Source: UBA1672 sp033851915 (GTDB taxonomy: Bacteria; Pseudomonadota; Alphaproteobacteria; Micavibrionales; Micavibrionaceae). From it: a stretch of 64,000 nucleotides of DNA. The position numbers were made by a program, and so were the translations under genes. The stretch covers positions 1 to 64,000 of the forward strand of contig JAWSVM010000001.1 in NCBI GenBank assembly GCA_033851915.1, read 5' to 3'. A model generated the notes under the pieces. The model searched no databases and had not been told where the DNA came from. It saw only the letters and a list, made by a program, of their open reading frames with translations. Below, piece after piece: positions 45,004 through 53,126 of this stretch (position 1 is its first letter; every line of letters starts with the position of its first letter).

Positions 45004-45600
45004 TCACTCCTCAGCGATATCGGATGTGCAAGATAACGGAACCTCGAGCTTGATATCGCCTTTGTTAACGTAGCCATAGGTAGGCACTTCATAAAACCCG
45101 CCGACAAGATCTGATGGAATGCCATCAACGGCGTCAATCACCAAAGCAAGGTACATGCGTTTATACGCGCTATCCTGTACATCAACATCACAAGGTGCTG
45201 ATTTTTTGGCAACGAAATCGATACGCACGCTATCTTCTGTATCGCTGTGTGTCAGCAAATACCCCTGACGCGTCATCTCTTCACGAAGAAGATGATCGAA
45301 ACTATTATAAAATGCTGCATTACTGGAGTTTTGCAAATATATCTCATCCACACTGAAGGAAAGCTTGCCATCCATTCTTTCAACCAAATCACGCGCAGCA
45401 TAGCGCATATCTTCGATAACAGCCTTATTTTTCTCTTCACTGTAATTATAACCAATATTACGTGCTTCCGGCCCGGGGGCAGACTTGAATTCTTTATCGT
45501 AAGAACTATAACCGCGCGCCATAGGTTGAGGCGCACCTGTATGGCACCCCGCCAAAACTAAAGCTGAAAGACATATTGAAACAGAGAAGAAAGAACGCAT
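45004..45600 (-). CDS. Lipoprotein of unknown function, paired with the FlgO-like protein
   Basis: 198 residues with lipobox LAGC (Cys19) after a short hydrophobic signal. The body has a helical part (AVIEDMRYAARDLVERM) and a beta part ending in SCTSDIAEE, with internal Cys in APCDVDV. I do not recognise the family. The fold may resemble FlgO/TolB-N-like lipoproteins. It is first of a two-gene operon with the FlgO-like gene. Confidence 0.7.
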   Translation of the reverse strand: MRSFFSVSICLSALVLAGCHTGAPQPMARGYSSYDKEFKSAPGPEARNIGYNYSEEKNKAVIEDMRYAARDLVERMDGKLSFSVDEIYLQNSSNAAFYNSFDHLLREEMTRQGYLLTHSDTEDSVRIDFVAKKSAPCDVDVQDSAYKRMYLALVIDAVDGIPSDLVGGFYEVPTYGYVNKGDIKLEVPLSCTSDIAEE

Positions 45601-45621
45601 ATCACTAAATCCTGCAAAAAC

Positions 45622-45651
45622 AAAAAAGGAGAGCTTTCATGGAAAGCCTCC
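45622..45651 (-). terminator. Terminator after the small winged-helix-like gene
   Basis: On the minus strand GGAGGCTTTC pairs with GAAAGC-T-CTCC around a CAT loop, followed by six T. It lies about 68 nt after the stop at 45719 and upstream of the lipoprotein operon. Confidence 0.7.
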
Positions 45652-45718
45652 AAGATTCTATCAATTCTTTAAGGGCGCGTACAGCCTTAATCCATCTTAC
45701 ACACCGGCACAGCACACA

Positions 45719-45928
45719 TTACATGGCTTTATGCCGCCCCGCATCAGATAACCAGCACAAATCGCGTCCGCAATCAGGGCCGATACAAATCTTTCGTTTA
45801 ACCAGATATCCTTGATTAAGCGCGGAACGTACGCTGTTTTCACCATAGCGTTCCAAAACTTCCTCGATAGAACAGACCGCACCCGTTCTACCGTAAAAAT
45901 TTTCCAAGGATAAAAGATCTGACAACAT
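45719..45928 (-). CDS. Small winged-helix-like protein
   Basis: 69 residues, start ATG at 45928 with GGAG 8 nt upstream. A longer frame on the same stretch (45697-45999) is rejected because its composition is not protein-like. The segment CSIEEVLERYGENSVRSALN followed by GYLVKRKIC and DLCWLSDAGRHKAM looks like helix-turn-helix plus wing. Four cysteines lie in the second half (ICIGPDCGRDLCW), which may bind a metal. No family name can be given. Confidence 0.6.
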   Translation of the reverse strand: MLSDLLSLENFYGRTGAVCSIEEVLERYGENSVRSALNQGYLVKRKICIGPDCGRDLCWLSDAGRHKAM

Positions 45929-46064
45929 TCATAACACTCCACATGACCATCAACTTGATATTGATAATCATTCTCAATTATAACACATGTCTTTGTCAAG
46001 AAGAACAGGGGTGCACAATAAAAGATCTGTGAGTATGAGCTTTATTCACCTGTATATAAGGGGA

Positions 46065-47615
46065 TCAGCCCTGCATTTTTCGAATAGAGTTGGTGGTGCT
46101 GTGCCCGTCATAGACAGGCATCACATCAACGATTCCACCATGTTTCTGCACTGTAGGCGCTTCAGGAATCTGGTCAATCGTATAATCGCCACCTTTGAAA
46201 TAGATATCCGGCTGCAATAAATCCAGCAAATCACAGGCAGTATTATCCTGCCCCGGCTCTTGCGCGCCAAATAAAACAACCATATCAACCGAACCAAGCG
46301 CAGCCAAAACTGCAGCGCGAGATTGCTCATCATGCACAGGGCGCGTTTCTCCTTTTAAGATGCGGACAGATGAATCACTGTTTAGGCCAACAACCAAACG
46401 ATCGCACTTATGACGCGCATCGTTCAAATAGGTCACATGACCAAAATGCACAATATCAAAACATCCATTGGTAAACCCGACCTTAAGACCACGCGCCTTC
46501 CAACGCAGAATTTCTTCACGCGCTTCATGATCCCCTAAGACCGGAGCCTGACGTGTGCGTTCAATACGTGGCGCACGCGCATTATCAGCCGCATCACGCG
46601 CAACGATATCCGCGGCAGGATCATGGTGACGCAAAACATCCAGTAATTCCTGCGCACGGATTGGCGCAGTGCCCACCTTCGCCACAACAATACTGCCCGC
46701 AACATTGGCCAAAGACGCCGCCGCAACGATATCCGCACCCGCCGCCAAAGAGGCTGCAATTGTGGCAATAACCGTATCGCCTGCGCCCGAGACATCAAAA
46801 ACCTCAATATCTGATGCGCTTCTAATATGGGTAACATCTTGGCCTTGGCCTGCAATAATACTCATCCCGTCTTTAGAACGTGTTGCAATAACGGCGTTAA
46901 TACCACTAGTGTCAATCAAGCTGCGCGCTGCGCTAATCACTTGTTCGTCCGTATCAACGGCCAAACCGCCAGTAGACTCCGACAATTCTTTTCTATTGGG
47001 CGTTACAATATCCGCGCCTGCATAAATGCTGTAATCCGTGCCTTTCGGATCAACCAGAACTGTCACATTTTTATCATTTGCCAAAGCAATCAAAGACTTT
47101 AGAAGTTTTGCTGTCAGTATCCCTTTGCCGTAATCTGACAGGATCATCACTTTCACATCAGATAAAAGAGCCGCCGCCTTTTCCAACAACTGATCAGCCA
47201 GCTTATCCGAAATATCTTCGATACGTTCAAAATCAGTGCGCAAAAGCTGTTGGTGCCCTGCAAGAAACCGTGTTTTAACAATGGATAAGCGCTCTGAAGA
47301 CTGGATTAAACCGGACACATCAATGCCTTGCTGCTGTGCAATATCCTTGATTTTCGCGCCATCTTCATCATCGCCGATAATAGACAGAATTTTCCCCTGA
47401 CATCGCAGATGCATAAGGTTAGAAAGCGTGTTTCCAGCCCCACCCAGCATCATATTCTCGCGCGTCACAGATAGAACAGGTACGGGGCTTTCCGGTGATA
47501 TACGCTCCACTATGCCATACACGAAACGATCCAGCATAATATCCCCGACAACAAGAATAGGCACGCCTTCCATCGCATTGACAATATCCGTATCCTTGAG
47601 GCTTTTACCCGACAT
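46065..47615 (-). CDS. hldE: Bifunctional heptose-7-phosphate kinase / heptose-1-phosphate adenylyltransferase
   Basis: 516-residue cytoplasmic enzyme for ADP-heptose synthesis, needed for the lipopolysaccharide core. The N-terminal ribokinase-type domain (about 15-330) has GDIMLDRFVYG, GGAGNTLSNL and the catalytic FDVSGAGDTVIA. The C-terminal nucleotidyltransferase (about 375-510) has GFTNGCFDIVHFGHVTYL. Both domains are complete. It is monocistronic and divergent from the BTLCP-fusion gene. Confidence 0.96.
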   Translation of the reverse strand: MSGKSLKDTDIVNAMEGVPILVVGDIMLDRFVYGIVERISPESPVPVLSVTRENMMLGGAGNTLSNLMHLRCQGKILSIIGDDEDGAKIKDIAQQQGIDVSGLIQSSERLSIVKTRFLAGHQQLLRTDFERIEDISDKLADQLLEKAAALLSDVKVMILSDYGKGILTAKLLKSLIALANDKNVTVLVDPKGTDYSIYAGADIVTPNRKELSESTGGLAVDTDEQVISAARSLIDTSGINAVIATRSKDGMSIIAGQGQDVTHIRSASDIEVFDVSGAGDTVIATIAASLAAGADIVAAASLANVAGSIVVAKVGTAPIRAQELLDVLRHHDPAADIVARDAADNARAPRIERTRQAPVLGDHEAREEILRWKARGLKVGFTNGCFDIVHFGHVTYLNDARHKCDRLVVGLNSDSSVRILKGETRPVHDEQSRAAVLAALGSVDMVVLFGAQEPGQDNTACDLLDLLQPDIYFKGGDYTIDQIPEAPTVQKHGGIVDVMPVYDGHSTTNSIRKMQG

Positions 47616-47772
47616 ATTATGAAAATCCGTTATTTTATTAAAGAATATGCACTTTTATGGGCTTTTGTTAGTAATTCGTCAATCTTTCTCGTGTCTAATA
47701 GAGCTATGTAAATTAGGACAAGAGGCACGGATAAATAAAAAAACTACAGTGCGTAACACTAGGGTAAACAAT

Positions 47773-48726
47773 ATGAGTAACATGAAAAACACTGGAAATA
47801 CGGGTATTTTCAGGCATATAAAGAATTCATTACGTCGTAATAAGCTTGGCGAAACACTCGTCTTAAAAGGATATATCTCGTCCTATGAGCTTAAAGACGC
47901 CCTTAAGAGTCAAAAAGAAACAAACAAGCCCCTTGGGCAGATATTTATAGAGCAAAGCCAAATCACCAAACAACAACTTACACGTCTTCTATTCCGCCAA
48001 AAAATGATGCGTTTGGCCGCAACGACCATATTATGTATGGCGTCTTTAGGTGGTATGACAAAAAGATCGCATGCCGGCGCAATTAAAGATGTGCCTGCGC
48101 GTATTATGCTGGCCTCTGCAAGTGATACAAATTTTCAACATATCAACCAATATCCTGAGCTGTTCGGCGCAAAAGAGAAGCGTTCAACCAACCTTAAGGC
48201 CTTTACAAAATGGACAGATATGTTTGACCGCTTTGATAAAAGCCTGAATAAATCCAGCTCTAAACGGATCATTCAAGATCTACAGATAGAATTGGCAAAA
48301 TATAAATCATCTTCTATTTACTCCATGGCAAAACAAGTAAATGCCATGATGAATCGCCAGAAATATATTGGTGATAACAAAAACTGGGGTAAATCTGATT
48401 ATTGGGCAACACCCATCGAATTTATGACACGCGGCGGTGACTGCGAAGATTTCGCGATTGCAAAATATGTTGCCTTGCGCGCTCTTGGCATTCCTGAAGA
48501 CCGCATGCGCATTGCCATTGTGCAGGATCAGAAGAAAAACATGCCACATGCTATTTTGATTGTGTATTCCGAGAAAGGCGCCATTGTTTTGGATAACCAA
48601 ATCAAAGAAGTTCGCCGCGCAGACAACATTGCGCATTATAAGCCTATCTTCTCAATCAATCGCGAGGCTTGGTGGCTTCACACAACACAAGAAAAGCCAA
48701 CAACAATCATTGCAGCTGCGCGATAA
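47773..48726 (+). CDS. MshEN-like domain fused to a BTLCP (LapG-like) cysteine protease
   Basis: 317 residues from MSNMKNTGN at 47773, chosen because AGGG precedes the ATG by about 9 nt. Residues 21-76 resemble an MshEN/GspE N-terminal domain: NKLGETLVLKGYISSYELKD, then ALKSQ and PLGQIFIEQSQITKQQL. A hydrophobic stretch at about 80-95 ends near SHAGA like a signal or membrane anchor. The rest is a bacterial transglutaminase-like cysteine protease (DUF920) with Cys224 in GGDCEDFAIAKY, His259 in NMPHAILIV and Asp274 in LDNQ. LapG proteases of this family cleave adhesins under c-di-GMP control. An internal start at the second signal-like Met is an alternative. Confidence 0.85.
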   Translation: MSNMKNTGNTGIFRHIKNSLRRNKLGETLVLKGYISSYELKDALKSQKETNKPLGQIFIEQSQITKQQLTRLLFRQKMMRLAATTILCMASLGGMTKRSHAGAIKDVPARIMLASASDTNFQHINQYPELFGAKEKRSTNLKAFTKWTDMFDRFDKSLNKSSSKRIIQDLQIELAKYKSSSIYSMAKQVNAMMNRQKYIGDNKNWGKSDYWATPIEFMTRGGDCEDFAIAKYVALRALGIPEDRMRIAIVQDQKKNMPHAILIVYSEKGAIVLDNQIKEVRRADNIAHYKPIFSINREAWWLHTTQEKPTTIIAAAR

Positions 48727-48787
48727 TATCAAGCAAAATCAGGCAAATTATTTGACCGCTTATGCGAAATAGTCTACGGCTATTGGC

Positions 48788-49927
48788 ATGAATACGCGCG
48801 CACCAGACCTTATTGTCGGACATCATTACCCTGCGTTAAATGGCCTGCGTGCGCTCGCCGTTTTAGGTGTTTTGATTGCACATTGCGCCATGATCGCCGC
48901 CGTTGGTGCGCCTGCGGAAACGCTTTACCAATCCTTTCACCTCAAAGTTATGGGCGTTGGCTGGGTTGGCGTTGATTTATTCTTCATCCTATCAGGGTTT
49001 CTGATTACCGGAATATTGCTGGATACCTCTGAAAAGAAGAACTGCCTGCGGAAATTCTATATCCGTCGAACGCTTAGGATTTTCCCCTTATATTATTTCG
49101 TTTTACTCTTGTATTTTTCGATTAGCTATCTCCTTGGCAATCTGGAGCAGTTCGGCGCGGCAGACATCATGTATTTCCTGTATGTTGGCAATTGGGATGA
49201 ATGGGCAGGGTTTGAAAGACCATACGCCCTGCGTCACTTATGGTCACTGGCTGTGGAAGAGCAATTCTATCTTATCTGGCCTGCATTATTTATGATCTCC
49301 AGCAAATACAACATGGCAAAGCATGTCTGTATTATCACAATCATCGCCACGATTATTTTCCGCATTGCCTTTGTCTGGTTCGACTATCACGACTATATCT
49401 ATCACATTACCATCACACGCGGAGATAGCTTACTGGTTGGGGCACTGCTCGCCATTATCATCAAGGAAAAAGGCCTGCATTATTTCAATATATCGAAATC
49501 CCTCTGCGCTTTAGTCATCGGCTGCATTATTGTAGCCACCCTTGCCTATATCAATGGCAACTTCAGCGGGAAGACACCGCTGATTTTGATGTTCGGTCTA
49601 CCCTCGCTGTTCCTGATTTTTGTGCCAATTATTCTGCTGACCTTCCTGCTGCCACGCAGCCATATGTTCCAACGCGTCCTATCATCACCGGCCCTGACAT
49701 TCATGGGAAAGATAAGCTACGGCATGTATGTGTATCACTGGTTCGTGATTATTCTGATTTATAACCTCAACCTTATACCCATTGAGAGTTACAGCTTTTG
49801 GCCACGACAAGCCCTGTTCCTCGCCTATGCAACGCCTGTCACCATTATGCTTTCATGGATCAGCTATGAGTATATAGAACGCCCGATCTTGGGCTATAAG
49901 GATAAATGGGCATCCTATAATGATTAA
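48788..49927 (+). CDS. Acyltransferase 3 family membrane protein
   Basis: 379 residues, ten or so membrane segments, no SGNH extension. Family motifs are YPALNGLRALAVLGVLIAH, GVGWVGVDLFFILSGFLITG, FYIRRTLRIFPLYY and LRHLWSLAVEEQFYLIWPAL. Such enzymes move acetyl or other acyl groups onto polysaccharide, lipopolysaccharide or lipid. The acceptor is unknown. It follows the protease gene by 61 nt, so the two could be cotranscribed. Its stop overlaps the end of the convergent CDF gene by 4 nt. Confidence 0.9.
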   Translation: MNTRAPDLIVGHHYPALNGLRALAVLGVLIAHCAMIAAVGAPAETLYQSFHLKVMGVGWVGVDLFFILSGFLITGILLDTSEKKNCLRKFYIRRTLRIFPLYYFVLLLYFSISYLLGNLEQFGAADIMYFLYVGNWDEWAGFERPYALRHLWSLAVEEQFYLIWPALFMISSKYNMAKHVCIITIIATIIFRIAFVWFDYHDYIYHITITRGDSLLVGALLAIIIKEKGLHYFNISKSLCALVIGCIIVATLAYINGNFSGKTPLILMFGLPSLFLIFVPIILLTFLLPRSHMFQRVLSSPALTFMGKISYGMYVYHWFVIILIYNLNLIPIESYSFWPRQALFLAYATPVTIMLSWISYEYIERPILGYKDKWASYND

Positions 49928-50865
49928 ATATGCACGCCTTTAACGCGGTGACGCGCATCCTCGGTGTAGCCTTCGGGATCAATATGGATGAGGACTTCTG
50001 CCGCAGGATAGAGCTTTAAGATACCCTCCTCCAGATCTTTGGCAATTTCATGCGCCGACCATAATGTCATTTCCGGATCAACTTCAATATCAAAAGACAT
50101 CACATAATCCGCGCCATTACGGTGGGTTCGTAAATCGTGCCACCCTGCAACACCGTCATGGGATTCAATAACCTTAATAATACGGGCACGATCATCATCA
50201 GACAATTCACGATCAAGCAGCATATCCAGAGATTTAACCGCAATACCACGCGCCATATAAACCATAAAGCCCGCAACCCCCATGGCGAATACACCGTCAA
50301 GCCAGACAGGCGCACCATAGAAACTCACCGCCAAAACGATTAATGTCCCTATATTAACCAGAATATCACTGCCGTAATGAACGCTGTCCGCCTCCACCGC
50401 TAGCGAGTTTGACTGCTGTAATGCACGACGTTGAATGAAGACAAGCAATCCGGACAAGACAATAGAAACCCCCATTACATAGATCCCGATCATATGATGG
50501 GTAATAACAACCGGATGCGCAATGCGATCAATGGCTTCAAACACCAGAAACACGCCACCACCAACAATAATCGCTGATTGGAACAAGGCCGAGACAGCCT
50601 CCATCTTCCCATGTCCCCAGCGATGATCGGCATCAGCAGGTCTGCGCGCGTAATAAATGCTGCTCAACGCCATAACGGAGACAAGCGAATCGAGAACAGA
50701 ATCGATCAGAGAGGATAGAATACTAACCGCGCCGCTTTCATAATAAGCGTAGCCCTTTATTACAATCAAAATTATAACGATGAAAATCGCCGCATATCCT
50801 GCAAAAACGGCAGAATGTGTTTTAGGGATACTATCGGCTATCGGTTTTGGTGGCGCATCGTTCAT
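49924..50865 (-). CDS. Cation diffusion facilitator (FieF/ZitB-like metal exporter)
   Basis: 313-residue inner-membrane antiporter with six TM segments (about 20-205) and a cytoplasmic C-terminal domain. The metal site residues are in SLIDSVLDSLVSV (D..D of TM2) and SVHYGSDILVN (H...D of TM5). The loop has ADADHRWGHGKMEAV. The C-terminal domain has DLRTHRNGADYVMSFDIEV. CDF proteins export Zn, Fe, Mn or related metals. The metal cannot be fixed from the sequence. It starts 41 nt after bufC on the same strand, so it is probably the fourth gene of the bufferin operon. Confidence 0.92.
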   Translation of the reverse strand: MNDAPPKPIADSIPKTHSAVFAGYAAIFIVIILIVIKGYAYYESGAVSILSSLIDSVLDSLVSVMALSSIYYARRPADADHRWGHGKMEAVSALFQSAIIVGGGVFLVFEAIDRIAHPVVITHHMIGIYVMGVSIVLSGLLVFIQRRALQQSNSLAVEADSVHYGSDILVNIGTLIVLAVSFYGAPVWLDGVFAMGVAGFMVYMARGIAVKSLDMLLDRELSDDDRARIIKVIESHDGVAGWHDLRTHRNGADYVMSFDIEVDPEMTLWSAHEIAKDLEEGILKLYPAAEVLIHIDPEGYTEDARHRVKGVHI

Positions 50866-50906
50866 GGAGACATTGTGAGATAAAACACGAGAGAAAACAA
50901 CAGAGC

Positions 50907-51686
50907 TTATAAAGAAGTAAAACTCTCCAGAACTGTATGCTTTTGCAAGAAAGCCGTGAAATCGAAGGTTGGGAACGCGGCCATAGTTTTTTCAACCGCA
51001 TCACCCAACGGCACTTTATCTTGCAGCAAACGCAGCATCTCAAACTCATCTTCCGGTAAAGAGATGATATTCACCTCCAGAGCAGGACGTACGATAAGAA
51101 GGCGGCAGGTATGTTCTTCCGTTAGATCAGGCGCGGGGTTGTTGTCCGCATCCAGACAAAAGCTCCGTATACTCTCTAACGGATAGGATGAAGCAATAAG
51201 CGTCGCTGACGAGCGTAAGTTTAAAACCACATCCCCCAGCGTTTCAGGCGGTATCTGCGCCAAAGCATCAGGGGCAAGTGCAACATCATCAGGCGCGTAA
51301 TACGCCGTATTCAAGGCAAGTTCCAATGTCGCAACATCCGCAAGATAAGGCAAAGACTTTGCGAGTTCATAAGTCTTGATAAAGTCATCAAAGCCCGCGC
51401 CATACATATGCACACATGCGCTTGTGGGCGGGTTTTCAAAAATGAACTCACGGGACATAGCCCTTAGGAAATCCTCACCAACGAGATTTTCCAGCAACGG
51501 AAATGTCACACGCAAAACCTCAGACAGGCTGCCCACAACATTATTGTGATACACCTTTAACCGTTCATCCAGAGGGATATCGCCCTCAGAAAACAGGGCT
51601 TTAAAATCAGCTTCACAATCTTGTATCTCGCGTACAGGGCGGAACATTGTCTCTTTGAATTTCTTTTGGAATTTAGCCAGCTTCAT
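50907..51686 (-). CDS. bufC: Bufferin partner protein BufC (DUF2063)
   Basis: 259 residues. The start MKLAKFQKKFKETMF at 51686 has GGAAAG upstream and overlaps the end of bufB by 14 nt. The N-terminal helical DUF2063 segment includes ERLKVYHNNVVGSLSEVLRVTFPLLENLVG and YLADVATLELALNTAYYAPD. Proteins of this family bind the precursor peptide and present it to the DUF692 enzyme, as described for bufferin systems. The C-terminal half has the compact beta/helical partner domain. Downstream gene: CDF exporter. Confidence 0.88.
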   Translation of the reverse strand: MKLAKFQKKFKETMFRPVREIQDCEADFKALFSEGDIPLDERLKVYHNNVVGSLSEVLRVTFPLLENLVGEDFLRAMSREFIFENPPTSACVHMYGAGFDDFIKTYELAKSLPYLADVATLELALNTAYYAPDDVALAPDALAQIPPETLGDVVLNLRSSATLIASSYPLESIRSFCLDADNNPAPDLTEEHTCRLLIVRPALEVNIISLPEDEFEMLRLLQDKVPLGDAVEKTMAAFPTFDFTAFLQKHTVLESFTSL

Positions 51687-52584
51687 TGCTCTGCTTTCCG
51701 GCGGTGACGCGCTCAATAATACTGCGCGCACGACCTGCTTCTTCAACCAAAGTTTCTAAGGGCGGAAAATCCTGATCCCATTCTATTAACGTCGGGATAG
51801 AGCCTATGCGCTTCACTGCATATTCATACAAGTCCCACACCTCATTGCGCACCAATTGGTTATGGCTGTCTATCAGAATTGTATGCTCACCCGCATTTTT
51901 CACGATGTGGCCAGCCAGATGCATTTCACCAACAGTCTCGGGCTTTATGTTGTCGATATATTCAATCGGATCGATACCGTGATTATGGCTTTGTACGTAA
52001 ATATTATTAATATCCAGCAACAAACCACACCCTGTTTTCTCGCATAGCGCATTCAGCAATTCATATTCCGGCATTTCGTTGTCGTTAAAGGCCAGATAAG
52101 TGGACGGGTTCTCAACCAGGATTTTGCGCCCGAAATAACTTTGCGTCCGGTCAATATTTTCGCATAGGCGATTGAGCGTTTCTTGCGTATAGGGCAAGGG
52201 CAGTAGATCGTTTAAGTGTGCATTGCCACTGGCACTCCATGATACATGGTCAGAAATTACGAACGGCTCGAATATATCTATCAGCTCTTTAAACTGGCGT
52301 AGATGCTCTTCATCAACACTCTGGTCAGAGCCAAGCGATAAACCCACGCCGTGCATGCTGATCGGGAAATCTTGTCTGATTTGTTTTAAATAGTGACGAT
52401 GCATTCCACCGCCAAAATAATTCTCGGGGTGAACTTCAAGCCAACCAAGGTGCGGCGGCTGATCTATAATTTCTTGATAATGAGGGGACCGAAGCCCAAT
52501 ACCCACCGGATCATCTATTGACAATTCCGGTGGACAAAAAGGAACAGCCCGTGGCACCTCATGACTTGTGACGAGCTTATTCAT
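51673..52584 (-). CDS. bufB: MNIO-family oxidative enzyme BufB (DUF692)
   Basis: 303-residue TIM-barrel multinuclear non-haem iron enzyme. Metal-ligand and core motifs are seen: WLEVHPENYFGGG, SMHGVGLSLGS, ISDHVSWS, LVENPSTYLAF, LLDINNIYVQSHNHG, GEMHLAGH and IEWDQDFP. DUF692 proteins modify cysteines of the partner peptide (oxazolone-thioamide or thiooxazole chemistry in described members). It starts 8 nt after bufA and overlaps bufC, so all are one transcript. The exact modification here is inferred from family knowledge. Confidence 0.92.
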   Translation of the reverse strand: MNKLVTSHEVPRAVPFCPPELSIDDPVGIGLRSPHYQEIIDQPPHLGWLEVHPENYFGGGMHRHYLKQIRQDFPISMHGVGLSLGSDQSVDEEHLRQFKELIDIFEPFVISDHVSWSASGNAHLNDLLPLPYTQETLNRLCENIDRTQSYFGRKILVENPSTYLAFNDNEMPEYELLNALCEKTGCGLLLDINNIYVQSHNHGIDPIEYIDNIKPETVGEMHLAGHIVKNAGEHTILIDSHNQLVRNEVWDLYEYAVKRIGSIPTLIEWDQDFPPLETLVEEAGRARSIIERVTAGKQSNEAG

Positions 52585-52592
52585 GGTAAGAC

Positions 52593-52889
52593 TTAATGCG
52601 CTTTTTTCATGTCATCAGCTGCATGGAACTCTAGAGATCCACCAACTAATTTTTCACATGTACCTGTTGGAACAGAAACCCATTCAGCGGCTCCGCCATC
52701 AGCTTTAGCCATACCAGCACAGCTGTGTGACTTGTCTGCTGCGCCACAGCCATTCATGCCGGCTTTAACAACGCCATAGCATTTTTCTTGACCGTCTTTC
52801 ATTGCGTGTGCAGATGTCGCCATGCCGCCCAATGCCGTTACAGCAACCGCACCAGCCAAAAGTGTATTCAATGTTTTCTTAGTTGTCAT
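52593..52889 (-). CDS. bufA: Bufferin precursor peptide BufA (DUF2282)
   Basis: 98 residues. A signal peptide at 1-29 (ending SAHA) is followed by a DUF2282 core with four cysteines, at 37 (EKCYGVVKAG), 48 (NGCGAADK), 57 (HSCAGMAK) and 78 (GTCEKLVGGSL). This is the classical bufferin-precursor pattern. The modified peptide is thought to bind excess copper in the periplasm. An AAGGA site lies about 8 nt before the ATG. It is the first gene of the operon, with an 85-nt leader and an ECF-type promoter upstream. Confidence 0.9.
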   Translation of the reverse strand: MTTKKTLNTLLAGAVAVTALGGMATSAHAMKDGQEKCYGVVKAGMNGCGAADKSHSCAGMAKADGGAAEWVSVPTGTCEKLVGGSLEFHAADDMKKAH

Positions 52890-52981
52890 AGATCTATTCC
52901 TTCCAATCTATTCGTTAAAAAATTTAACTCAATTCACCAGCACCAAGAAATAATCCTATAGCTGATGGAGTTATATCCCCT

Positions 52982-53008
52982 TTCGGACGATACAAAAACA
53001 AAGTTACA
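52982..53008 (-). promoter_or_regulatory. ECF sigma-type promoter upstream of bufA
   Basis: Minus strand TGTAACT (53008-53002), a 16-nt spacer and CGAA (52985-52982). This GTAAC-N16-CGAA pattern matches, from memory, the consensus reported for SigF-type ECF sigma factors of Caulobacter, which control DUF2282/DUF692 genes there. No ECF sigma or anti-sigma gene is in the window. A second CGAA lies just upstream and may be chance. Confidence 0.6.
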
Positions 53009-53126
53009 TTTTCGGACAAAAAAAATCAGATAAAAAAGCAAAATAAAAAGATTGAGTCACAAAATAATTTAATGTGTATATAAATACGATATACATAAAT
53101 TCAAACACAGATAACAATTTAACCCT

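Noticed and set aside
45697..45999. 100-residue minus-strand frame overlapping the small winged-helix-like gene
   Set aside because: The overlapping frame 45719-45928 has a good ribosome binding site and protein-like composition; this one does not.
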